A stretch of DNA of 14,601 nt, taken from assembly GCA_025350885.1 (NCBI GenBank), contig JANXXA010000196.1:1-14601 (forward strand), given 5' to 3'. Below the pieces are notes generated by a model, which saw nothing but the letters and a program-made list of their open reading frames with translations, did no database searches and was not told the DNA's origin. This document shows positions 1 through 7,117 of the stretch, in pieces (within the stretch, counting starts at the first letter, position 1; every line of letters starts with the position of its first letter). Position numbers and translations under genes: made by a program. This DNA is from Phenylobacterium sp. GTDB lineage: Bacteria > Pseudomonadota > Alphaproteobacteria > Caulobacterales > Caulobacteraceae.

Positions 1-108
1 CGCGATCGCGTGAATCTTGTCCACGGGGAAGTTCACTTCCTCGAGGATGTTCAGCATTTCACGGCCCACGTTGCCCGTGGCGCCGACGACGGCCACCCGG
101 TAACCCAT
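1..108 (-). CDS. asd: Aspartate-semialdehyde dehydrogenase, N-terminal fragment
   Basis: Only the first 36 codons lie in the window; the gene continues beyond base 1. The visible protein begins [19 protein letters not shown], a Rossmann NADP-binding start (GATGNVG at residues 9-15) typical of aspartate-semialdehyde dehydrogenase. That enzyme reduces aspartyl phosphate to aspartate semialdehyde for lysine, threonine, methionine and cell-wall diaminopimelate. The ATG at 108 is preceded by an AGGAG ribosome site (minus strand, about 115-119) at good spacing. The gene diverges from the CYP153 gene. In many alphaproteobacteria asd lies directly downstream of leuB (general knowledge); here leuB ends at 5562, so about 5.4 kb separates them. 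N-acetyl-gamma-glutamyl-phosphate reductase (ArgC) shares this fold start and is the main alternative, but the sequence reads closer to Asd. Confidence 0.85.
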   Translation of the reverse strand, partial: MGYRVAVVGATGNVGREMLNILEEVNFPVDKIHAIA

Positions 109-340
109 CGCGATCTCCTAAGTCTTGAGGGAGCGTCCCCTACCCCCTGGGGCGCGCCTAGGCAAGACGAGCGGTTCTGACAGACCCATCAGTTCGGCTC
201 ACCCTGAGCGGGCTCAGATGGCGTTTGCGGGCGCCCGGCGCAACCCGCGCACACCCGATCTTGCGTTGTCGCGGGGCTCGGATTGGAGTTTCCTCCAGCA
301 TCTTTAAGGATGCGCTCCGGTGCGCGCGAGAGGAACGATC
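109..340. promoter_or_regulatory. Divergent intergenic region asd / CYP153
   Basis: These 232 bases hold no convincing gene. Both flanking genes start here and read outward, so both promoters should be inside. Visible structure: CTGAG-N4-CTCAG at 204-217, TGGAG-N4-CTCCA at 284-297, and a near-perfect 16-base palindrome GCATCTTTAAGGATGC at 298-313 (one mismatched pair) just upstream of the P450 ribosome site AGAGGA (about 329-334). I could not place a clear -35/-10 pair. Confidence 0.4.
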
Positions 341-1600
341 ATGGCCGACGGCGCGATGAGACTGGCCGGCGAGGCGCGCGAGCGGGCCTATTCCCTGCCG
401 CTGGATCAGCTCAATCCGGGCGACCCCGACCTCTTCAAGACCAACCCCCACTGGCCCTATTTCGAGCGGCTGCGGGCCGAGGCTCCGGTGCATTATACCG
501 CCGACAGCGAGTTCGGCGCCTATTGGTCGATCACGCGCTATGCCGACATCATGGCCGTGGACATCAACCACCAGGTGTTCTCGTCCGACGCGGCGCTGGG
601 CGGGATCACCATCCGCGATGCCCGGGCGGACCTGCGACGGCCCAGCTTCATCGCCATGGACCCGCCGCTGCACGACGCCCAGCGCAAGGTGGTCAGCCCG
701 ATCGTCGCGCCGGCCAATCTGGCCCGTATGGAGGGCATCATCCGCGAGCGGGCGACGAAGATCCTCGACGCCCTGCCGATCGGCGAGACCTTCGACTGGG
801 TCGACAAGGTCTCCATCGAGCTGACCACCCAGATGCTGGCCACCCTGTTCGATTTCCCGTTCGAGGAGCGGCGCAAGCTGACCCGATGGTCGGACATCGC
901 CACCGCCCTGCCGATCCCCGGCGGCATCGTCGAGACCGAAGAGGCACGCCAAGCCGAGCTGATGGAGTGCCTGGCCTATTTCACCGACCTCTGGAACCAG
1001 CGGATCAAGGCCGAACCTGCCGGCGACCTGATCTCGATGATGGCCCATTCCGACGTCACCCGCGACATGACGCCCGAGGCCTACCTCGGCAACATCATCC
1101 TGCTGATCGTCGGCGGCAACGACACCACGCGCAATTCGCTGAGCGGCGGGGTGCTGGCGCTGCACGAGAACCCCGGCGAATACGTCAAGCTGAACGCCAA
1201 CCCCGGCCTGGTGGAGTCCATGGTCCCGGAGATCGTGCGCTGGCAGACCCCGCTGGCCCACATGCGCCGCACCGCCGTCGAGGACATCGAGGTCGGCGGC
1301 AAGACCATCAAGAAGGGCGACAAGGTGGTCATGTGGTACGTCTCGGGCAACCGCGATCCGTCGGCCATCGAGACCCCCGACCGGCTGATCATCGACCGCG
1401 AGCGGCCGCGCCAGCACCTGTCCTTCGGCTTCGGCATCCACCGCTGCGTCGGCAACCGGCTGGCCGAGATGCAGCTGCGGATCGTCTGGGAAGAGATCCT
1501 CAAGCGCTGGAGCCGGATCGAGGTGATGGGCGAGCCGGTCCGCGTGCGCTCGTCCTTCGTCAAGGGCTATGAGCACCTGCCCGTACGGATCGTCGGCTGA
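341..1600 (+). CDS. Cytochrome P450, CYP153-type terminal hydroxylase
   Basis: A soluble 419-residue bacterial P450. It shows the I-helix motif GGNDTT (258-263), the K-helix ExxR as E297-R300, and the haem loop FGFGIHRCVG with the axial cysteine C369. Long stretches (for example MAVDINHQVFSS, FDWVDKVSIELTTQMLATLFDFP, ETPLAHMRRTA-like and SSFVKGYEHLPVRI-like segments) match what I recall of CYP153A. That family hydroxylates the terminal carbon of medium-chain alkanes, fatty acids or terpenoid side chains, using a ferredoxin and ferredoxin reductase. No redox partner is encoded in this window, so these must be supplied from elsewhere. There is no membrane anchor. I chose ATG 341 over the in-frame GTG at 320 because AGAGGA sits just before it. 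A hotdog thioesterase follows after 20 bases, probably in the same transcript. Subfamily and substrate cannot be settled by eye. Confidence 0.92.
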   Translation: MADGAMRLAGEARERAYSLPLDQLNPGDPDLFKTNPHWPYFERLRAEAPVHYTADSEFGAYWSITRYADIMAVDINHQVFSSDAALGGITIRDARADLRRPSFIAMDPPLHDAQRKVVSPIVAPANLARMEGIIRERATKILDALPIGETFDWVDKVSIELTTQMLATLFDFPFEERRKLTRWSDIATALPIPGGIVETEEARQAELMECLAYFTDLWNQRIKAEPAGDLISMMAHSDVTRDMTPEAYLGNIILLIVGGNDTTRNSLSGGVLALHENPGEYVKLNANPGLVESMVPEIVRWQTPLAHMRRTAVEDIEVGGKTIKKGDKVVMWYVSGNRDPSAIETPDRLIIDRERPRQHLSFGFGIHRCVGNRLAEMQLRIVWEEILKRWSRIEVMGEPVRVRSSFVKGYEHLPVRIVG

Positions 1601-1620
1601 GCCCGCCGCCCGCCATCGGC

Positions 1621-1989
1621 ATGCCCTTCAGCGACCTGATGGGCGTCGAGATCGTCACCCGCGAGAAGACCCGCGTGGTCGGCAGGATGCTGGTCCGGCC
1701 GGATCTCTGCACCGCCGGCGACATCCTGCACGGCGGCGCTTACATGGCGTTCGCCGATGCGCTGGGGGCCATCGGCGGGGTGCTGAACCTGGCGCCGGGA
1801 ACCCGCACCACCACGCTGGAGAGCAAGACCAACTTCCTGCGCGGCGCGCCGCTGGGCTCGACGGTCACCGGCGAGGCGACGCCGCTGCACGTCGGTCGTC
1901 GCTCCAGCGTCTGGACCACCAGGATCACCGACGACGCGGGTAAGCTGCTGGCGGTGGTCACCCAGACCCAGATGACGCTGGAGGGGTAG
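1621..1989 (+). CDS. Hotdog-fold thioesterase, PaaI/YdiI-like
   Basis: A 122-residue single hotdog-domain protein. The signature HGGAYMAFADALGA starts at residue 37, giving the HGG turn at 37-39 and an acidic residue, D46, on the central helix where the family carries its catalytic or oriented acid. ESKTNFLRGA (67-76) is the usual following strand. Members hydrolyse acyl-CoA or aryl-CoA thioesters, usually as tetramers in the cytoplasm. The gene starts 20 bases after the P450 stop, without a clear ribosome site. No other ATG or GTG is available in frame after the stop at 1570-1572, so translation is probably coupled to the P450. Context suggests release of an acyl group related to the hydroxylase product, but this is inference and the substrate is unknown. 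Confidence 0.82.
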   Translation: MPFSDLMGVEIVTREKTRVVGRMLVRPDLCTAGDILHGGAYMAFADALGAIGGVLNLAPGTRTTTLESKTNFLRGAPLGSTVTGEATPLHVGRRSSVWTTRITDDAGKLLAVVTQTQMTLEG

Positions 1990-2074
1990 GCGGCGCTTGG
2001 GGAGTAGGTGCTGGCGGCGCCCCGCGATAAACGATAACGTCGTTGGTTCAAATCGCAACGATGGGGAGGAATTG

Positions 2075-2557
2075 ATGAAATCCAGTGTTATTGCCGGCCT
2101 GTGTCTGGCGGCGCTGTCCGCAGCCTCGGCCGCCTCTGCGGCGAACCCTCAGGTCGAGGCGCCGATCCACAATTTCATCGACGCCTTCAACAGGGGCGAC
2201 GTGCCGGCCGCCGGGCGGACCCACGCCAAGGACGCCTCGATCATCGACGAGGTCCCGCCTTACATCTGGAAAGCCCCCGACGCGTTTACGAAGTGGGTCG
2301 CCGATCTCACGGCCTACGATGCCGCCATGGGAATCACCGACGAGCACGTGACGCTGGGCCCGGTGACTCGCGAACTGGTGACCGGCCCGCCCGATCACCA
2401 AAGCGCCTACGTCATCGTCAGCGCGACCTACACGTTCAAGCAGAAGGGCGTGGCCATGCGCGAACCCGCCCAGATGACCTTCGCCCTGCGAGACAACGAC
2501 GGCTGGCGGATCTCCGGCTGGACCTGGACCGGTCCAGACCCGACGCCCGTCAAATAG
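2075..2557 (+). CDS. Secreted NTF2-like (SnoaL/DUF4440-type) protein
   Basis: A 160-residue protein with a clear Sec signal peptide: MKSSVIAGLCLAALSAASAASA, with likely cleavage after residue 22 or 23. The mature part reads as one small alpha+beta barrel. It opens with a helix carrying FIDAFNRGDVPAA (34-46), then mixed strands, and ends with TFALRDNDGWRISGWTWTG (135-153), the usual last strands of SnoaL-like or DUF4440 domains. The fold serves as an enzyme or a ligand-binding protein, and no catalytic residues can be assigned here. ATG 2075 is supported by GGGGAGGA at 2063-2070. The upstream 85 bases contain small inverted repeats (AACGA/TCGTT at 2030-2044 and CGTTG/CAACG at 2041-2060), so it may have its own promoter apart from the P450 pair. 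Confidence 0.72.
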   Translation: MKSSVIAGLCLAALSAASAASAANPQVEAPIHNFIDAFNRGDVPAAGRTHAKDASIIDEVPPYIWKAPDAFTKWVADLTAYDAAMGITDEHVTLGPVTRELVTGPPDHQSAYVIVSATYTFKQKGVAMREPAQMTFALRDNDGWRISGWTWTGPDPTPVK

Positions 2558-2559
2558 CC

Positions 2560-2576
2560 GGCGCCAAGGAGGCGCC
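2560..2576. terminator. Possible hairpin between convergent genes
   Basis: GGCGCC is repeated after a five-base spacer (AAGGA), and since it is self-complementary it can form a six-pair GC stem. It lies between the NTF2-like stop (2557) and the EVE-gene stop (2577), where a shared terminator would be expected. Neither strand has a proper U-run afterwards, so this is a weak call. Confidence 0.3.
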
Positions 2577-2990
2577 TTACGGCGTTTCCTCGGCCATCGT
2601 CAGGATCACCGCCCATTCGTCGTCGGTCACCGGCGACACCGACAGCCGGACCTGGCGCAGCATGACCATGTCGGCCAGCGCCGGGTTGGCCTTCATCTGC
2701 GCCAGCGTCACCGGCGATTTCAAGGCCCGCACCGGCGCGAGCTCGACGGCGACGAAGCGGCCGGCGGGATCGCTGGCGTCGAGGAACGCCTCGGTGACCA
2801 CCTTGGCCACGCCGACCACCTCAAGCCCCTCCTGGGAGTGGTAGTAGAGCGCCTCGTCGCCCAACTTCATGGCCTTCAGGTGCAGGGCCGCAGCGTTGTT
2901 GCGCACGCCGTCCCAGACAGTCTTGCCGTCCCGCACGAGATCGGCGAAGGCGTATTTCGCCGGCTCCGACTTCACCAGCCAGTGGGCCAT
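2577..2990 (-). CDS. EVE domain-containing protein
   Basis: A 137-residue single EVE (PUA-like) domain related to the eukaryotic THYN1 protein. The start MAHWLVKSEP and the segment VWDGVRNNAA (25-34), carrying the W26/G28/R30/N31 pocket residues, are hallmarks. GDEALYYHS (44-52) and the closing MLRQVRLSVSPVTDDEW (110-126) complete the family pattern. EVE domains bind modified bases, notably modified cytosines in DNA. Some are fused to restriction or defence proteins, but stand-alone copies like this are widespread in proteobacteria and often have unknown roles. No restriction or modification gene is nearby. It is convergent with the NTF2-like gene (19-base gap) and divergent from the PLP enzyme (145-base gap). 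Length is normal for the family. Confidence 0.88.
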   Translation of the reverse strand: MAHWLVKSEPAKYAFADLVRDGKTVWDGVRNNAAALHLKAMKLGDEALYYHSQEGLEVVGVAKVVTEAFLDASDPAGRFVAVELAPVRALKSPVTLAQMKANPALADMVMLRQVRLSVSPVTDDEWAVILTMAEETP

Positions 2991-3135
2991 GTCTCAACTC
3001 CGCAGGGGGTCATGTCGACCGGTGCTGACGGATCACGGCGCCGCCAGCTTGGCAAGGCGGCGACCGAATCTCGCCGAGCCGGCGGTTGACTCCGCTGCCG
3101 ACCGCCGCCTTTTTCCAGGCTTCAAGGAGCCGCCG

Positions 3136-4560
3136 ATGCCGACCGACACCCCCGAGCGCGCGGCCCTGGCCCGCGCGGTCCAGCACGCCAACGCCTTCCT
3201 CGATGGGCTGGAGCAGCGCCCGGTCGCCGCGACGGCGACGCTGGACGACCTGCGCGCGCGTCTGGACCGGCCGCTGAGCCATGGCGGAACCCCGGCCGCG
3301 CAGGTCATCGACGACCTGGTCGCCGACGTGGCCGGCGGCATCGTCGGCTCCCAGAGCGGCCGGTTCTTCAGCTGGGTGATCGGCGGCGGCACGCCGGCGG
3401 CGATGGCGGCCGACTGGCTGACCACCGTCTGGGATCAGAACGCCTGCCTGCACATCTCCGGTCCCGCCGCGGCCGTGGTCGAGGAGGTCGCCGGCGCCTG
3501 GCTGAAGGACCTGTTCGACCTGCCCCCGCAGGCCAGCTTCGCCTTCGTCACCGGCTGCCAGATGGCCCACGTCACCGCGCTGGCGGCGGCGCGGCACGGC
3601 GTATTGCGCGATCGCGGATGGGACGTCGAGCAGCGGGGGCTGTTCGGGGCGCCGGCGATCCGGGTGCTGGCCAACCCAGACCGCCATGGCTCGGTGGACG
3701 TGGCCTTGCGGATCCTGGGCTTCGGCCTGGACGCGCTGGAGCCCCTGCCCCTGGACGCTCAGCGCCGGGTGACGCCGGAAGGGCTCGCCGCCGCGCTGGC
3801 CCGGCGCGACGCCCCGGCCATCGTCATTCTGCAGGCCGGCGAGCTCAACCTGGCCGCCTTCGACCCGTTCCGCGCCCTGGTCCCCATCGCCCGGGCGGCG
3901 GGCGCCTGGACCCATGTGGACGCAGCCTTCGGTCTCTGGGCCAAGGTCAGCCCCGCGCACCGCCAGCTGGCCGACGGGATCGAGCTGGCCGACAGCTGGA
4001 CCACCGACGGCCACAAATACCTCAACGTGCCCTACGACAGCGGCCTGGCCTTCGTGCGCGACGCCGACGCGCATCGCGCGGCCATGTCGCTGGCCACCAG
4101 CTACCTGCCGCCCGGCGGCGGGGTGGCACGCGACCAGCTCGACTGGAACCCCGAGCTGTCGCGCCGGGCGCGGGGATTTGCCGTCTATGCGGCTTTGCGC
4201 GAGCTTGGCCGGGACGGGCTGGCCGCCCTGGTGGCCCGGACCTGCGAGCACGCACGCGCGCTGGCGCAAGGCATCGGCGGCCTGCCCGGCGCGGAGCTGA
4301 TTTCCACCTCCAGCCTCAATCAGGCGCTGGTGCGGTTCCCATCGCCCGCGCCCGACGCCACCGACGCCGAGCACGACGCGCGCACCGACGCGGTGGTCGC
4401 CGCGATCAACGCCACCGGCGAGGCGCTGTTTGGCGGGGTCACCTGGAACGGCCGCCGCGCCATGCGGATCAGCGTCAGCAACTGGCGCACCACAAACGCC
4501 GACGTGGCGCGCGCCATCGCCGCGGCGCGGGCTGTATTGGAGCACGGGACCGAGGTCTGA
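3136..4560 (+). CDS. PLP-dependent group II decarboxylase-like enzyme
   Basis: A 474-residue fold-type I PLP enzyme of the aromatic-L-amino-acid/glutamate decarboxylase group. The PLP-binding lysine is K294 in TTDGHKYLNVPYDSG (289-303), the pyridine-N aspartate is D262 in HVDAAFG (260-266), and H184 in HGSVDVALRILG is the likely ring-stacking histidine. The phosphate loop reads FVTGCQMAHVTAL (137-149), a variant of the common TSGG form. Members decarboxylate amino acids, and some act as aldehyde synthases or lyases; the substrate cannot be read from the sequence. The expected flexible catalytic loop tyrosine may correspond to Y323 in TSYLPPGG, but I am not certain. The start is fixed by AAGGAG at 3124-3129. 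A perfect 12-base palindrome directly follows the stop. The next gene is 105 bases downstream on the same strand. Confidence 0.85.
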   Translation: MPTDTPERAALARAVQHANAFLDGLEQRPVAATATLDDLRARLDRPLSHGGTPAAQVIDDLVADVAGGIVGSQSGRFFSWVIGGGTPAAMAADWLTTVWDQNACLHISGPAAAVVEEVAGAWLKDLFDLPPQASFAFVTGCQMAHVTALAAARHGVLRDRGWDVEQRGLFGAPAIRVLANPDRHGSVDVALRILGFGLDALEPLPLDAQRRVTPEGLAAALARRDAPAIVILQAGELNLAAFDPFRALVPIARAAGAWTHVDAAFGLWAKVSPAHRQLADGIELADSWTTDGHKYLNVPYDSGLAFVRDADAHRAAMSLATSYLPPGGGVARDQLDWNPELSRRARGFAVYAALRELGRDGLAALVARTCEHARALAQGIGGLPGAELISTSSLNQALVRFPSPAPDATDAEHDARTDAVVAAINATGEALFGGVTWNGRRAMRISVSNWRTTNADVARAIAAARAVLEHGTEV

Positions 4561-4572
4561 GGTCAGCTGACC
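4561..4572. promoter_or_regulatory. Perfect 12-base palindrome GGTCAGCTGACC
   Basis: This fully symmetric site begins at the base after the stop codon of the PLP enzyme and lies about 94 bases upstream of the DsbA-like gene. It could be a protein-binding operator for the downstream gene. There is no U-run to support a terminator. Confidence 0.3.
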
Positions 4573-4634
4573 GACGCGTGCGGCGCGGAGTTTCGCTTGC
4601 CATCGGAGCGCGGGGGCGGGACGCTCGGGCGAAC

Positions 4635-4648
4635 GGGCGTCAACGCCC
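4635..4648. promoter_or_regulatory. Palindrome GGGCGTCAACGCCC before the DsbA-like gene
   Basis: A 14-base inverted repeat with six-base arms and a two-base centre. It ends about five bases before the CAGGGA ribosome site of the gene starting at 4666. The position suits either an operator or an RNA hairpin close to the ribosome site; its function is unproven. Confidence 0.3.
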
Positions 4649-4665
4649 CTGCCAGGGAAACCGCC

Positions 4666-5565
4666 ATGCCACGCGTCGAAGCCGTCGAATATACCGACGC
4701 CGTCTGTTCCACGGCCTGGGGCGCGGAGCCGTTGCTGCGCCGGCTGGACTGGCGGCACGGCCACCATATCACCTGGCGCAAGGTCATGGGCGGCCTGGTC
4801 GGCGACGCCTCGACCGGCAGGGACGGCTGGAATCGGGTCAGCGCGGCGGAGCCCATGCGCGCCTATTGGAAGCGGGTCTGGCGGCTGACCGACATGCCCT
4901 ATCCCAATCCGATGCGCCTGATGCTCCAGTCCACCGACCCGCTGGGCGCAGCGGTCAAGGCCGCCGAACGGCAGGGCCAGGCTGTCGCCGACGCGGTCCT
5001 GCGCCGGTTCCGCGAGCGGATCTTCGTCGACGGGATCGGCCCGCAGACCCCGGACGAATTCGAAGCCGCGACGCTCGGCGTGGCGGGTCTCGACCAGGCC
5101 CGCTGGCGCGCCGACCAGGCCCGGCCTGAGGTCGCCGCAGCCTATCAGGCCGACTGGCGGGAGACGCGGGCGCCCAACGATCATGTCCGCAATCTCAAGC
5201 ACGACAGCCCGATGAACGGCGAGCTGAAGCACTCCGAGGGCCACGACCGCTACGCCCTGCCCACCGTGATCTTCAAGGGCCCGGGCGGTGAGCACACCGT
5301 CGCCGGCTGGGTCGAATACGAGGACTATGTCGCCGGCCTCGAGGCCGCCCTGCCCGGCGCAACCGCCGACCCACGGTCGGATCCGACACCGGATCAGGCC
5401 TTCGCCCGCTGGGGCATGCTGACGGCCAAGGAACTGGCCTTCCTCTGCGGCGACGACGCCAGCCCCCCGGCCGACGCGTTGGTCCACGACTGGGGCGACG
5501 GGGTCGTCTACTATTCCGCCGCCGAGGCCCGGGCGCGGGGGCTTGTGGCGATGGCGGGGGCCTAA
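4666..5565 (+). CDS. DsbA-fold protein with C-terminal extension (degenerate CxxC)
   Basis: A 299-residue cytoplasmic protein with no signal peptide. The N-terminus [23 protein letters not shown] fits the DsbA/FrnE-like family pattern YTDPxCxWCWxxEP. Only the first cysteine (C14) of the active site is present; the position of the second holds alanine (CSTA). The long helical insert (about 50-190) and the cis-proline region YALPTVIF (P199) support the thioredoxin fold. The C-terminal 60 residues (from about 242, [20 protein letters not shown]) resemble the small helical end domain seen in actinobacterial members of this family. A one-cysteine site argues against oxidase activity and suggests an isomerase, reductase or adaptor role. 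ATG 4666 follows CAGGGA. The gene overlaps the end of leuB by four bases, tail to tail. Confidence 0.72.
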   Translation: MPRVEAVEYTDAVCSTAWGAEPLLRRLDWRHGHHITWRKVMGGLVGDASTGRDGWNRVSAAEPMRAYWKRVWRLTDMPYPNPMRLMLQSTDPLGAAVKAAERQGQAVADAVLRRFRERIFVDGIGPQTPDEFEAATLGVAGLDQARWRADQARPEVAAAYQADWRETRAPNDHVRNLKHDSPMNGELKHSEGHDRYALPTVIFKGPGGEHTVAGWVEYEDYVAGLEAALPGATADPRSDPTPDQAFARWGMLTAKELAFLCGDDASPPADALVHDWGDGVVYYSAAEARARGLVAMAGA

Positions 5566-6614
5566 AGCTCGGCCAGCACCGCGTCGCCCATCTGGGTCGT
5601 GCTGAGCGATCCGCCGAGGTCGGGGGTCCGCGCGCCCTTCGCCAGCGCGTGGTTGACGGCGGCGAACAGCCTGTCGGCCAGGTCGGCCCGGTCCAACGAC
5701 CAGCGCAGGGCCATTTCGAACGACAGGATCGCGGCCAGCGGATTGGCGATGCCCTTGCCGGCGATATCCGGCGCCGAGCCGTGGATCGGTTCGTAGAGAC
5801 CGGGCGTCCCGGGCGCGCCCAGGGCGGCCGAAGGCAGCATCCCCAGCGAGCCGGTCAGCTGGGCCGAGATGTCCGACAGGATGTCGCCAAACAGATTGTC
5901 GGTGACCATGACGTCGAACTGCCGGGGGTTCCTGACGATCTGCATGGCCGCGTTGTCGGCCAATATGTGCTCAAGCTCGACGTCGGCGAACTCGCGGGCG
6001 TGCAGGTCGGTGACCACGTGGCGCCACAGCAGGCCGGTTTCCATGACGTTGGATTTCTCGGCGCTGGTCACCTTGCCCCGGCGCCCCCGGGCGAGCTCAA
6101 AGGCGACGCGGGCCACGCGCTCGATCTCGGCGGTGGTGTAGACCTGGGTGTCGACGGCGCGGCGGCCGCCGCCGGGCAGGTCCTCGATGAACCGCGGCTG
6201 GCCGAAATAGACCCCGCCGGTCAGTTCGCGGACGATCATGAAGTCCAGGCCCTCGATGACCTCGCGCTTCAGGCTGGAGGCGTCGGCCAGCGGCTGGAAG
6301 CAGAGCGCCGGCCTCAGGTTGGCGAACACCCCCATGCCGGTGCGCAGGCCCAGCAGGCCGGCCTCGGGGCGCTTGTCGCGCGGCGCATTGGCCCACCGAG
6401 GTCCGCCCACGGCGCCCATCAGCACGGCCCTGGCCGACTTCGCTGCCGCAAGGGTCTCGTCCGTGAGCGGCGAGCCATGCTGGTCGAAGCTGGTCCCGCC
6501 GAACGGGCGCTCGTCGAGGGTCAGGTCAGGCGCGATCTTGCCGGCCACCCGGCGCACCTGGGCGGTCACCTCGGGCCCGATCCCGTCACCGGGCAGCAGC
6601 AGCAGGTCGGTCAT
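5562..6614 (-). CDS. leuB: 3-Isopropylmalate dehydrogenase
   Basis: A full-length (350 residues) LeuB. It catalyses NAD-dependent oxidative decarboxylation of (2R,3S)-3-isopropylmalate to 2-oxoisocaproate, the third specific step of leucine synthesis. The start [15 protein letters not shown] is diagnostic. Substrate residues are visible: R91, R101 and R129, Y137 in GGVYFG, K187 in AEKSNVMET, and metal-binding aspartates in the LADN (D220) and NLFGDILSD (D244, D248) segments. The NAD loop [18 protein letters not shown] lies at 275-292. ATG 6614 has GAGGG a few bases upstream. It is the last leu gene in the cluster, separated from the ABM gene by 200 bases holding a long inverted repeat. Its stop TAG overlaps the stop of the convergent DsbA-like gene. 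Confidence 0.97.
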   Translation of the reverse strand: MTDLLLLPGDGIGPEVTAQVRRVAGKIAPDLTLDERPFGGTSFDQHGSPLTDETLAAAKSARAVLMGAVGGPRWANAPRDKRPEAGLLGLRTGMGVFANLRPALCFQPLADASSLKREVIEGLDFMIVRELTGGVYFGQPRFIEDLPGGGRRAVDTQVYTTAEIERVARVAFELARGRRGKVTSAEKSNVMETGLLWRHVVTDLHAREFADVELEHILADNAAMQIVRNPRQFDVMVTDNLFGDILSDISAQLTGSLGMLPSAALGAPGTPGLYEPIHGSAPDIAGKGIANPLAAILSFEMALRWSLDRADLADRLFAAVNHALAKGARTPDLGGSLSTTQMGDAVLAEL

Positions 6615-6663
6615 GGGGCCCTCGACGCCAGGTTCAACACTCAGTCAGCTTGGCCCCCCATTT

Positions 6664-6765
6664 CTGTCATCCCGGCCGCAGCGAAGCGGAGAGCCGGGAC
6701 CCAGGGGGACTTGCCGTGCGGATACCCTGGGTCCCGGCTCGGCCTTTGACCGTCCGGGATGACAG
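6664..6765. repeat. 102-base intergenic inverted-repeat element (CIR-like hairpin)
   Basis: Outer arms CTGTCATCCCGG (6664-6675) and CCGGGATGACAG (6754-6765) pair perfectly over 12 bases. Inner arms GAGCCGGGACCCAGGG (6691-6706) and CCCTGGGTCCCGGCTC (6725-6740) pair perfectly over 16. An asymmetric internal loop (15 and 13 bases) separates them, with an 18-base apical loop. A CcrM-type GAATC site lies just outside, at 6774-6778. The sequence closely resembles the TCATCCCGG...GAGCCGGGACCCAGG intergenic repeats common in Caulobacter and other alphaproteobacteria. It lies between the ABM gene and leuB, where its RNA would form a strong stem that could terminate, stabilise or process the leu transcript. 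Confidence 0.85.
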
Positions 6766-6814
6766 GGATAATTGAATCTATCGATTGTCTTGGAAAGTGA
6801 TCGGACCTTCCACC

Positions 6815-7117
6815 CTAGAGCGGGCGTTCGGAGGCGACCTCGTAGGCCAAGAGCCGGCGGTCCGATACCCCCAGTTCGGCGCAGGCGGCCCGCCATGGCG
6901 CCATGTGCGGCGCCGCAAAGTGCGCCATGATCGCCGCCTGATCGCGCCAGACCTCGAACACCCGGATCAGGCCAGGCTCGGCGACGTCCTCGCCATAGGA
7001 GTAGGTGATGCAGCCGTCCTCGGCGCGACTGGCGGCGAGCATGGCCAGCATGTGCGGCTTCAGGGCGGCAAGATTCCGCGGCGGCGCCCGCACGGTTCCG
7101 CCGATGATGACCGTCAT
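6815..7117 (-). CDS. ABM-domain protein (putative quinol monooxygenase family)
   Basis: A 100-residue single antibiotic-biosynthesis-monooxygenase (ABM) ferredoxin-like domain. The family pattern is visible as an N-terminal strand IIGGTVRA, a helix, [26 protein letters not shown] (32-57), and then the HFAAPHM helix segment (66-72). Relatives such as YgiN act on quinols or other small electron-rich aromatics without a cofactor, and many have no known substrate. Its ATG overlaps the leuD stop (ATGA), and a strong GGAGGA site (minus strand, about 7121-7126) precedes it, so it is co-translated with LeuD. Placement inside a leucine operon suggests a linked housekeeping or damage-control role, but this is inference only. 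Confidence 0.8.
   Translation of the reverse strand: MTVIIGGTVRAPPRNLAALKPHMLAMLAASRAEDGCITYSYGEDVAEPGLIRVFEVWRDQAAIMAHFAAPHMAPWRAACAELGVSDRRLLAYEVASERPL

Noticed and set aside
158..1576. Long open frame on the minus strand opposite the P450
   Set aside because: It mirrors the third-position GC bias of the real plus-strand P450, and its translation has no recognisable domain and an abnormal His/Gly/Arg-rich composition.
1569..1943. Alternative frame starting before the P450 stop and overlapping the thioesterase
   Set aside because: It has no domain features, while the overlapping frame encodes a complete hotdog domain with the HGG motif.
2991..3135. Possible small gene or regulatory RNA in the EVE / PLP-enzyme spacer
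   Set aside because: I saw no conserved start with a ribosome site, no strong hairpin and no recognisable RNA motif; it is most likely just the divergent promoter region.
3010..5487. Very long open frame (825 codons) opposite the PLP and DsbA-like genes
   Set aside because: It spans two clearly recognised genes and the spacer between them on the other strand. It has no domain pattern, and its length is a by-product of high GC.
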